NCBI GenBank assembly: GCA_037576195.1
Contig: CM075102.1
Location: 40,978,745 to 41,042,744 of the forward strand
Direction: 5' to 3'
Length of the DNA stretch: 64,000 nt
Source of the DNA: Phytoseiulus persimilis
Lineage: Eukaryota > Arthropoda > Arachnida > Mesostigmata > Phytoseiidae
In this document: positions 45,181 through 55,700 of the stretch, one piece after another
Layout: each line of letters begins with the position of its first letter
Position numbering within the stretch: the stretch's first letter is position 1
Translations under genes and position numbers: made by a program
Notes under the pieces: model-generated
Database searches by the model: none
What the model saw: the letters and a program-made list of their open reading frames with translations, nothing else
What the model was told of the DNA's origin: nothing

Positions 45181-48100
45181 TAAACCCGAGGGGCGGTGTG
45201 CCTCGGGCGGTGGGTGATTGCGCAGCCGGATGAGATCCGAGGGTAGTTTTCTCCACAGGATCTCAGGATTCCGTGTACGTGGCCCGGCTGCATTTCGGAG
45301 CGATCGCCCCGGGGCTACGATTCCGACACGAGGTTCGCCGTATCCTGAGCACGGCGATTTCTCATTGTCTCTAGTCGCGAGCGGATTCTTAGGCCGATTC
45401 ATAATTTTTGAATAAGTAGGAGCTTGAGCTCTGGATAGCGCACCTGCTCATAGAATCAAATGACCAGGTCTCAGCCCGGAATTTCCAACTCATTCTACGC
45501 CGACTTCGAGGTCGAAGTCATGCGAAACTTTGTTATCGAAATGCGGATTGTAGCGGTGATCCTTGAACTTCTCACAACGAGCACTATGAGAACAGAGCCC
45601 TCCAGTCGAGGGTCTTTCCACATTGATTCGGGCGGAAAGCTGGTTATTGTCTGTTGCAACGATATTCCTCTACGCGGCCTCTGGACCGCAAAACCGAACC
45701 GATGGCTTGTCCTCGAGCCTATCAGGATAACAAGACGAACTAAATCAATATTGTTAACTCCATGGAGAACGAGTTCTTCGAATCATCTCGGATCTTCGAA
45801 ATGGCCATGAGTCAACAATGTCTCAACTTGAAGAAGAATATAACGCTGAATACTGTGCGCTGCCTTCAGTGTCGGCTACCAGAAACGACCGTAATAGTCG
45901 TTCTGGTATTCAACAGCGGTGGAGAGAGGAATTGAGCAGTGATTCGCCCACCGTAGGGGACGCACACATGGACCAAACGCGATGGCTCCGAGGATAATCG
46001 AATCAACATAGTCAACCTGGGAACGAGAAACGAAGTGATCTGCGGAGACAAAACGATCCGCCTCTGGAGTTGGAAAGACCTCATTGCGCATATGGAAGAT
46101 CAATTCATGACCTATCCTATAATATGCGCCGATTCGTCCCAAGCGAGGCCCTCATCAGCATCACAGCCACCAAGAAGCTGTCTGGAGAGATGAGAGACCG
46201 AGTATCTTGTGTAAACCTGCGTGACTCAGCGTCTCCTCTCAGCAACAACCAGCAAATCGAAATTTGAATCAAACGAAGCCAAGAAAGCGCTGAGTGGTGC
46301 GAAAGTTCTCATCGGTTCCACAGTCGCAGGTCTTGCATCTTGGTGCCATGAATCGCGGATATATTCGGGAACGGGAGCCAAAATTTCTTGAAACGTCGAA
46401 ACCCCGAGAAAGCATAGCGTAGGGGTTGGAGATGCTTATCTCGTTTTCTGCCAGTCTCGAGGCTCGATCCCGGTGTCGTTCTCTTGCCTGCGGAGTTCGA
46501 ACGGTAACACTCGTGAAAGAACGAGCTTCCGATCTAGGATCGATATGTAGCCCACGTTACTGAGAAAATCATCGTGGAAGGAGTCATAATCTTCCTTCCT
46601 CTCTCTCTCTCTCTCTCTCGGGCGTCCTTTAGCACCGACACGCATGAAGTTGAGAAACTCGATTCCCTCCTGCGCCCACGAGACCTACCCAAGGAGCGCA
46701 GGAGAAAAGCCCCTCCCTCAGTCGGTACAATTACTGCATTCATAGAGTCAAAGGAACCATCGAGAATAACTACGTGGACATTGATCCACGTTACAGACAG
46801 TGGAACCGAGCTCGGTCCTTCAAGTGTTCGCTGATCTAACTATGAGTTCAGCAGTCTCAGCCAGAGAGCAAAGGTACCCATTGGTATCCTCAATGACACT
46901 CGACGTCCTCGATGCCGATTGTGGTATGCTTGAAAGCCCCACGACGTATTTCAGTTACCCACCCTCAAAACTTCATTCTCATTGCCGGGACAATCGGGTA
47001 CCGGACTCCGTGGCAACGGATATGCTATAGATTGAGCTACTAACTAGAGAGAACCTCCATAACCCCAAAGTCTCATTTCCGGAGTGAGCAAATCGAAGAA
47101 ACACCAGGAGATCTGAGATAATTGAAACGATTGAGCGGGAGCGAAAGATCTTGCCAAAATTGTCGGATTTCTAGCGAGGAAATAATAAGGAGGCATCAAT
47201 CGAAGGCTCGTTGCGGGCATCATGACGTCAAGTTACGCCGTTCCCCGGCATTCTGCTCTCGAATCTCGCTGTTCAGACATTTGAAGCGAACGAGCGATGA
47301 CCGATTCAGCGTTCCGTTGCAGTGAAATGGTAGATTACATGAAGTCGAGATCCTCTCAAGAGAGCGAGTTTCTCCGAACGCTTGCCGGCATTTAGCGATT
47401 TTCAGATGCATGCTAAATTCTAAACCTACAGCTCACTGGCAGCCGAATGCGTTGAGGTCCAACTCTGGAACCAAAGCGGCCGGGAGTACTTAGAGCTACA
47501 GTCGTCATCGCAAAATCAGTAGTCGCTTTGCGTCGAGAGGCGAATGTCGAGCTCAGGGTTTATGTACACTGCTGAAGATATTCTCTCCAGGTTTGACACA
47601 GCGCAAAACGTGGAGCTTTTCGGAGTCAGCAACGAGAATGGTTATGGTACGGTATCCCCCAACGACATCCTAACTGAAGCCAAAGCGCATATTACGGAAA
47701 ACATTGGGGGCTCAAGACCGACTGTTCTGTGATTGATGTCACTGTAGGCTCAATGTAAGAAAAATGACCTTGACAGGGAATTGGTGAGCATGGAAAGTGT
47801 GACCAGCTCCACTTGATGGTTTTGAGCCACCTCTGGGAATCCTGGTGCTTCAGGGGCATAATAGAACTAAGGTCAGCATGCAGATGTTCACAAGACAGAT
47901 GCGACGCATTCGCCCATCTCAGGAATCCCAATGATCCCCAAAGAGACCCGGATTGATCATCTGCTCGCTCGGCAAGGATGGAGAACCTCTCGCTCGGAGC
48001 TGCTCAGCGGAGCTCTCTGAGGTTCTTTTCGCGTATTCCACACACATTCCGAATCGGAAGAAACCTAGGGATCATAAAGCGTCTGTAGAGGGTGTTGGTG

Positions 48101-48330
48101 ACGACATCAAGCGCATAGATCATAAAAGCTTTACACTAGCGGAAGGGCCTTTCTCGCTGAATTCATGAAGCTCAGAACATCACTCTAGCGATGACCTTCG
48201 ACGAGTGTAGCTCGCAAACGAAACCATGTCCCCCGCTTTCCTAATGTTCGTTCATTGAATGCCCTTTCGAGCACATGATTGCGATCCTGTGCTGGAGGAA
48301 ATCTGTTTGAGCCACGTGTTTCCGTTCCAG
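45181..48330. other. Stretch with exon-like fragments, no complete gene
   Basis: This holds a possible upstream exon of the minus-strand CUB-like gene (45880-46016), a (CT)n microsatellite at 46598-46619 and a plus-strand frame at 47544-47732 whose composition is protein-like but unrecognised. Upstream exons of the large Ser/Thr-rich gene should lie here too, but none can be fixed. Confidence 0.3.
46598..46619. repeat. (CT)n microsatellite
   Basis: A run of about eleven CT dinucleotides. Confidence 0.85.
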
Positions 48331-51300
48331 ATTCCTTGTAGTGAGTTTTTCAAAGACAAACCAAGCTGCTTCATTTCATCGTCGACCGAAACCCCCCGGA
48401 AACGAAGCGGAATTCCGTGAGTGTGATGAACCTGCATATTGGATGCAAGCTCTGTCCTGTCAAGTCTTGGAGGCGTGGACAACTGTACCGCACACATGCA
48501 ATCGAATATTCTGCAAGCAGACACAAAAAGAGCTCTGCTCACCGAGGTGGAGGAAATCTGATGTTTGTACGCGCACGAGGTGGAGAAGTATTCGTGACGG
48601 ATCCAAGGGTGAGTAGATCAAACAAGTAAATGAGGATTGACTGATCGTAAAACTCTCGTTCCGCTGGCGGATTTGGTCGGCGGTGGAAACCTGCCACCGT
48701 AATTCGTAACCCGAGCACCTTGAACATTTGAAACAATATCTTCTTTCCGTTCTGCCCCTCGAAACCTCTTCCTCTGAATGCCGTCTTCGTTCCGATCTTA
48801 TCCGGGAATTAGAAACTCCGCGTTGAGCCAATCAGGGCTTGAGATTGCTCACATTCGCTACTCGGAAAATATCGCAACATTGAGTTTAGTGCGAGAAAGA
48901 GCGAGTTCGAAAGTGGAAATCGTCTCAAATATTGATTTCCACAGTTGCACGGAATGTGAAGCAGCCAGCTCCGACTTGGACGGAACATGTACCTGAGATG
49001 ATTCGGAAGAGATTTCACATCGGAGTCGCAACCCGTAAACCTATAAGTATACCATGTCCGGAGCCCCGTTGGGTGCTTCCTGCTGACAGTGTTGAGTTGG
49101 TTACCGAGCGTCATGGAAATGCCATCGATGACCAGTCGATTGGAAACACTCCGGATCCCGAACTTGACGACGCTAGTGCGAAGCGGACAACATCGCACGT
49201 TTCCGGAATATCGTTAAGGGTCGAGAGGATCGAACAAGTTGCTTCCAGTTCGGCGAACACAGTAGCCAGTCTAATCGCTCAGAATGAAGTAGGGGATCCG
49301 AGAGGACCTCGGTCAACAACGGATGTCTCTCGCGAGCCTCAAATAACCGCGAAACGTGCCTCAGAACCTACCGTTGCAGACACCCCACATCATGGGGCTT
49401 CCAGTCTGGCACTAAAAGATTCTGCTACCAGTGCTGGATCAACGTTGAATAACGGTTCCGAAGGAAAAACAGAACCGATGGTGAGCGATGACGTGGGTTC
49501 GTCGCGCAGATCAGGCTACGACCCAGATCATAGAATATCAACGAGCAATGAATCAACTATCAAGCCCGGAAGTGCCGGGACCCGGGGTTCGAGCCAAACC
49601 CTCGTGGATACGACGGAATTCGAGGGACAGAAAACCCCTGAGGGAGGGGAAATATCGCCTCCTCTGTCATCTGTATCAGATATCGTGGACACGAGTGGAG
49701 TCCTAGGCGGATCCGCTGGCGGCTCTGAAGCTCATGCAGACATCGCGCAAACGACGCCAACCTCCGAGTCGCAGGAATCGAAAGTTCGAGTGATGAGCAC
49801 TGAAAGGAACGATGATGCAATGGAAAGCTCCGTAGGACATCCGGAGCAGTCTTCGTCAATCGTGATCTTCGAAGCGAAAACAACCGGAACTAAGAATGAT
49901 TTCGGGAGCGATTCCGGCATGGAATCAACTCCCGGAAAATCAGCGAGCTCTGAAATACATGGAAGCATTGAAGAGGCTATTCAGGAAAATGTTGCGGACG
50001 CTGTTCAAAATAACACGGACAGCGAAATCGCGGCGCAGACCACAGCTTCCAACGTGGAAGTTGCATCGACTGCACCGTCGGCTGTATATCATGCCACGGC
50101 AGCCTACACGGAAACTTCAGAGACACTCGGAAAATATGAAAAAGTGATCGAAAGCACATCAGCCGTGATCTCGGGGGAACCTTCAGCGGAGGTGTGGTAT
50201 CCCGAACAGAAGAGCGAGAGCCCTACGAGCTCTGAGGAAGAGAAGAGTAGCAGCAGCCGACTCACAACGGATGTAATAAATGCCTCCCGGAGCCCGGCAG
50301 GCGATGCCTACGATGCTTCAGCCGACGAACTTCCTTCAACGGTCAGCACTCAAATCGCGAGAGCCTCTTCATTGTCTCAGTCGGATGAATCAGAGCCACT
50401 GATCGTGAGCAGGAGTACTACAAGAACATCAGAGTTCCACGCAGACCTCAGTACCACGACGGAAACTCTGATCGCTCTCACTGGAAGCTCTGCGACCGCT
50501 TCGGCAACAACTGGGGTTTCGTGGGTAGCCTCTGACTCGGTAGCAGCACGCGAGAATCCGATCGAGGTTCCGCAGGCTGTCGACAGAACTGTTCCATCAG
50601 CTTCCGCGGAGAACAGCCAGGATCGAAGTGACGCGGATCATCGAACTACGGGGATCGAGACAGTATCGATGGCGGAGCGATCGTCTGCTCAAGCAGCGAC
50701 AACCGAGGGGGCAGTTGACGTCCATGGAGGATACAAGGAGAACGATCTAGATGTGAAAGCAGTTCGCAAAAATGCGACCAGCTCTGATCCGAAGAGATCA
50801 TCAAGTGTTGCGGATGACTTCCGAAGCACCGCGCAAGGCGACAATGCTTCCGCGGTCTGGGCCGAGAGCTCCACCCGATCAATGGAGACCCCTGAAGAAT
50901 CGAGACCTGAGACCATGCGAACTCCGACAGTCTCGGAATCCGGAAACCAGCAAGCTGGAACAGAGGGAATAGAGAACAAGCTCGAACCCACACGAACCTC
51001 AATCGGTACACCAGAGGTCGAAATCACTGTGTTTTCCGGAGGAGACTCAGATTCACTACTTATGCCGTCGGAGGAAACTTCGAGAGCGTTGGAGGCCGCG
51101 GAAGCGAGTGGGAAAACCGTCCCGCAACTCTCAGACAACAACTCAAGTGAAGTGGATAGCCGGTTGGAGAACGAACCAGTAACGACCCCTATAGAAACAG
51201 CGGGGAACGAGCGTTCTGGAAAACCAGCAGCGGATTACGGCATCCCATCATCTCGATATGTGAGCTCAAGCCCGGATTTTGGCTCGAGTTTGGATCTCGA

Positions 51301-53239
51301 GGGCTCTGGTGCTGCATCGGGGGACTCGGTAGGGACATCGCCGCGGGGAGTAGTTGCTGGTTTGGATGTCCCTATGACACCAACGGCTCCACGAATTCAT
51401 GGAAGTTCTACAAGTCAAGACATAATCAACCGAGTCACGACGGTTGCCTATTTTTTCTCTCCAGAAGTCTCCGTATCTAACGTCGATTCCAGAAGTGCGA
51501 GAGGATCGGGAGGACTAGAGAATGATGAGATCACGACATCAACGGTCACGAGAGACGGAATCAAGGCTGGAGAGAAACTAGGCGCTGAAACAGGATCATT
51601 AACGGAATTCCCCGAGGATACAGCGAAGTTTTCCCAAAGTGCAGCCGGGGGAAGTTACACAGGGGACGCAGTTTTTCACGGGTCGGATATTCCAGCAGTT
51701 ACTCCAGGCCCGGATGCCATGACCAAGGACGACAGATCGATTTCAAGTATTGATGGTGGAACACCATCGCGCACAAAGAGTCAAAGTTCACCAAGCGGTG
51801 ACAATAGTATTGGGAAGCCAGACGAGGAAGCGGCAGAGCCAAACTCGGACAACGGGACAGCGCAGAATCCCAGAAACGCTGTGCGGGCTACAGAGCGCAC
51901 GACCTTCTCGGAGTCTGTGACAAGTGAAGATCGCAAGCGGTTCCGAGAAGAGGCAGATCTGGACGGGATCATATCCACCGAAATCGCAGGAGAGATGAAG
52001 GAGAACGGTGAGTCGACGGGATATCTCAACGACTTTGAACTGGCGGATACGCCTGATCGAAGCGAACCTTTGATCACAGAGCCAGTTCCGAACGTGATTG
52101 GAAGAACTCCAAGAACCACCGGCGTTGACCCAATCAACTCAAACGACGGAACTATAAGCAAGACGACAGAAATCCAGGTAGACGAGTTCACCCGATTGAG
52201 TACAGCGAGAGAGGAAAAATTGCCAGAAGTGACAAGAAGATCGACGGATTCTGAGCAGGAAACTTCCGAAGTACAACAGGATATGACAGAAAAATATCCC
52301 GGCGCCCTTGAGTTCCTGAACTCCACCGAACCTGTCGGTGCATTTGGATACACGGCGACGCAAGCGTCACGAACCATGAAACCGTTCAACCGTTTCGGCA
52401 ATTCGGTGCAGCACTCAGAAACCACAGGGTTCGATCTTCAGAGTGAATCAGATGATGCCACTTTGGGCGACGGAGGTTTCGATGGAAGAGTCGATGGGAG
52501 CACCGACAACCCCTCAGAGGTTATAACGATTCGGACAGAAAGCCTTCGCTCTGGGGAGAAAGTGGAGGAAAAGAAGAAGAAGAAGAGAAAAAGAACACAA
52601 AACAGGCCAACGAATAACAAGGACGATCCTAATGAGGACTCGGCACTCGTAGCTCGTCAGAGCACGTTCCAATCAACTACAACGTCGGTTGGCGGTTTGG
52701 ACAACATGCCAGGTTATGCTGTTGTCGCTTCCGACGCGGACATTCACACAGAGCTGAGCGAAAGACCATCGAGCACGATCCCCACAATTGAGTCAGGTAT
52801 GTTGAGCGAGAAGCTTTCGAAGCGATCTTGGAGCGGGAGTGACGTTGAGAGATTAATTCTGGCCGTTACAGTGCAACCAGGACTGGAATCCCTAACGTCG
52901 CGTCGAGACAAGGGGGGAATCATAGACATGTCGGGAAACGACGCGTTCCCATCCGGAGGAGCCTCGGAGCCGGAACATTTGAAGCTTGACCCCAGCCTTG
53001 GCGATTCATCAGATCAGAATTTCTTTGATTTTGACGTATCGGACTGGTGGAACGGGGGATCTAGCACACGGAATCGACTTTCCAACGGACAAGCCAACAA
53101 CAGACCCGCCAAGTCGGACCCCCAGAAATTCCCGGATGACGACTCCAGCCTAGCGGGTCGACTCCTCGTAACGGCAACAGCTCAACTCCTGCTGATTGCA
53201 TTGATATTATTTTCTCTCTTCTGGAGGCGACGAATCTAA
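48331..53239 (+). CDS. Large Ser/Thr/Glu-rich, mucin-like protein with C-terminal membrane anchor (5' end unresolved)
   Basis: The main exon runs from an acceptor (GATTTCCACAG) at 48945 to a stop at 53237-53239, about 1430 codons without an intron. The chain is dominated by Ser, Thr, Glu, Gly and Ala with many N-glycosylation sequons (NGS, NES, NAS, NAT, NSS) and almost no Cys. Near its C-terminus there is a Lys/Arg cluster (EEKKKKKRKRTQNR, about residue 1210), then a single hydrophobic segment (LLVTATAQLLLIALILFSLF) and the short tail WRRRI. This suggests a heavily O-glycosylated type I or tail-anchored membrane protein. An upstream exon 48331-48608 (acceptor TCCGTTCCAG, donor GGTGAGT) joins in phase 1 and adds a Cys/Trp-rich segment with six Cys between ECDE and DVCTR. 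A start codon and signal peptide were not identified. No family recognised. Confidence 0.7.
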
Positions 53240-53328
53240 TTCAGGTTACCAGGAGTTATATCAGTGAGGTAGACGAGCAGGATCAGCGCAGACATCGCCC
53301 AGAGAACGTCTTCCAAGGTGATGTTCAG

Positions 53329-53334
53329 AATAAA
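53329..53334 (+). other. Polyadenylation signal of the large Ser/Thr-rich gene
   Basis: AATAAA 90 bp after the stop codon, in the context GTTCAGAATAAAACG. Supports the gene end. Confidence 0.65.
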
Positions 53335-53339
53335 ACGTG

Positions 53340-53795
53340 GGAAACTTCTTATCTTTTTCCGTTAACAAGCAGAGCCAAGAAATTCAATTCGCAGCGCTCG
53401 GAGGGCGTGCTCGGAATCTCTGAATGTGTTCCTCATTGCAGAGAGGGAAGCACGGTAGGACCCCTGAGAGTCTCGGCATGCGTCCACATCTTATTTGCTT
53501 ACAGACGAGCTTGCCATTTCTCATATTCTTTCAGAAGATGTAACTACGAGACTGCAAGGATAGGAGTAATCTTTTGACCTGTGGTTTCGCATTCGTCACT
53601 CAGTTTTGAGCGTGACCGAGGGCAGAATATTCACATCTGCCCACTGCTGGAGGTCTCGGATGAATGCTTGGCATTGATCCGCGGTACGGATAACGGTGTC
53701 ATGACGAGCTCGCGTGGGGTTACAATCCGGCTCCGCATCGAACGGATGACTCTCTCTAGGATGCTGAGGGATCAGCGAACTCATTCGCGAGGTCG
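53340..53795. other. Gene-free stretch
   Basis: Nothing supported between the large gene and the foldback element. Confidence 0.35.
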
Positions 53796-53806
53796 AAGGT
53801 CTTAAC

Positions 53807-54870
53807 CAGTGGCAGAGATGGGCGGAATCATAATCATGATTATGACCATGATCGATAATCATAGTCAAAGTGTGATCACGAAAATAATCATACTTTGACT
53901 AGGATTATTAATCACATCTTGATTATGATTATGATTAAAAATCATAGTCAAAGTATGAATATGAATATTCTCATGATTGTGATGACTATATCCATGTATA
54001 TGATGAGTATTATTTTTATTATTGTGATTATTATTGTTTCTGGTATACTCAAGCACCCGGTGGAAGGATGACACGCACACGAGGTGCGTGCGGGACCGGG
54101 GTCCATGGACGAGATTCCGGGATCGATCTTGACCGTACTTTTTGGAGTCAAGGGAAGTGATTCCGAGATCGATCTGGCCATACTTTTCTGAGTATGGAGT
54201 AGTGATTCCGGGAGCCATCTGTGACAGCCAGTTGGATTCTGGAGGAAGGCTAGCTCGGTCAGATCGATCCCGAAATCACTCCTCCATACTCGGAAAAGTA
54301 TGGTCAGAACGACCTCGGAATCACTCCTCCATACTCGGAAAAGTATGGCCAGATCGATCTCGGAATCACTTCCCTTGACTCCAAAAAGTACGGTCAAGAT
54401 CGATCCCGGAATCTCGTCCATGGACCCCGGTCCCGCACGCACCTCGTGTGCGTGTCATCCTTCCATCGGGTGCTTGAATATACCAGAAACAATAATAATC
54501 ACAATAATAAAAATAAGAGTCATCATATACATGGATATAGTCATCACAATCATGAGAATATCCATAATCATACTTTGACTATGATTTTTAATCATAATAA
54601 AGATGTGATTAATAATCATAGTCATAATCATTATTATGATTACGCTCATATCTGACCAGCGGTTCTCAAAGTGGTGGATATCGACCCTCAGGGGGTCGAT
54701 GGCTGATCCCCGGTTTACAGAGGTGATGCCGGGGTGGATTTGACCATACTTCTTGGCGTCCACGTAGGTGGATCAAGGGTCGACGGTCGACACCTTGGGA
54801 GACGGCAGTCCACAAACTTCAACGAAGTCGCCTAGGGGATCGATGGGTCAGTGGAGTTTGAGAACCACTG
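53807..54870. mobile_element. Foldback element with hAT-like ends and target duplication
   Basis: The outer ends are CAGTGG at 53807 and CCACTG at 54870, flanked by GTCTTAAC and CTCTAAAC: 6 of 8 bases agree and fit the 8-bp NTCTNNAN-type target duplication of hAT elements. Inside, 53807-54210 and 54316-54662 are near-identical inverted arms around a loop of about 105 bp. The arms contain 45-48-bp GATCGATCTGGCCATAC units, a CACGAGGTGCGTGCGGGACC segment, and AT-rich ATCATAATCATGATTATGA tracts at the outer ends. The right arm lacks about 50 bp of the AT tract. A second hAT-like end (CAGCGGTTCTCAAAGTGG) sits at 54658, so the element may be nested or may have mobilised from either end. No transposase: non-autonomous. 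Confidence 0.65.
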
Positions 54871-54879
54871 CTCTAAACG

Positions 54880-55390
54880 ATCATAGGTTCAACCATCACT
54901 CCACAAAAGTCGGAGCTCATGTGATGTCTTGACTGAACTGTTCGAAGCAACTTAGTATTAACAGTTCGCATGAGATGCGTTTCAAATAAGTGTTTTCATC
55001 CATGTCGTGGGATGGAGCGACGATCCCCCTCCGAAGATACGGGCCCAACTTCATTCTGTAGAGAACTACTCCTTGGGCTCAGCCCTCAGAGTGGGAGACG
55101 AAGATCCTGAATCTAGCAACACGAGAATATGAATTAAGAATGAACGATGCCCGCTAGTCGGGAGCGAAGGACGCTGGCATCGGGATGATGAATTGGGATC
55201 CCGCAAACAACTTCGGAAATAGCCAAGCATCGGAAGTGGGACTTGTGGCACCGAATCCGGTACAGTCAAAGTACCCTGCGTACACGACCAGCGAGCGCTG
55301 CGGGGGATCTCGATCCCGGGCTCGGATCTCCGCTCTCGAAACGTCTCCGCAGTCTGACATTTCAATTCCGAAGCCTCCGAAGATCGAACC
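54880..55390. other. Gene-free stretch
   Basis: Nothing recognisable between the two related repeats. Confidence 0.35.
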
Positions 55391-55700
55391 CTGATTCCCT
55401 CCTTAGGCACCGAAAGGTATGGTCAGCTCGATCCCGGAATCACCTCCTCAGACTCCGAGATGTGTGCTGAGCCACAATGGATCCCGGTACCACCTCTTTA
55501 GCCGCCCAGGGGTACGGTTAGATCAGCCTCGGAATCACTCCCTCCCTCAGGTTCCCGAGAGTTTGGCCAGGCCGATTTCGGAAGCCCCTTCATAGTCCCT
55601 AGGAAGCCTACGTCCATCCTCCGTCCAACCGCCCCACAACATGCCGCCAGTTCCATGTCAATCCGATCAATCCAGTGGAAGTCCATCGAGGACAACTGGA
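55391..55700 (-). repeat. Dispersed repeat, second copy (head plus 45-48-bp units)
   Basis: Read on the minus strand, a head at about 55595-55690 (TTGATCGGATTGACATGGAA ... GGGACTATGAAGG) matches the head of the copy at 30918. It is followed by about five degenerate units of the type GTGATTCCGGGATCGAGCTG / ACCATACCTTTCGG. The unit is shared with the foldback element 0.6 kb away. Confidence 0.6.

Noticed and set aside
47544-47732. Protein-like plus-strand frame as first exon of the large Ser/Thr-rich gene
   Set aside because: No signal peptide, and no donor that matches the phase-2 acceptor at 48330 could be chosen with confidence.
53865-54655. Asn/His-rich frames on both strands (NNNNHNNKN type)
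   Set aside because: They are translations of the AT-rich inverted arms of the foldback element; the same peptide appears on both strands because the arms are inverted copies.
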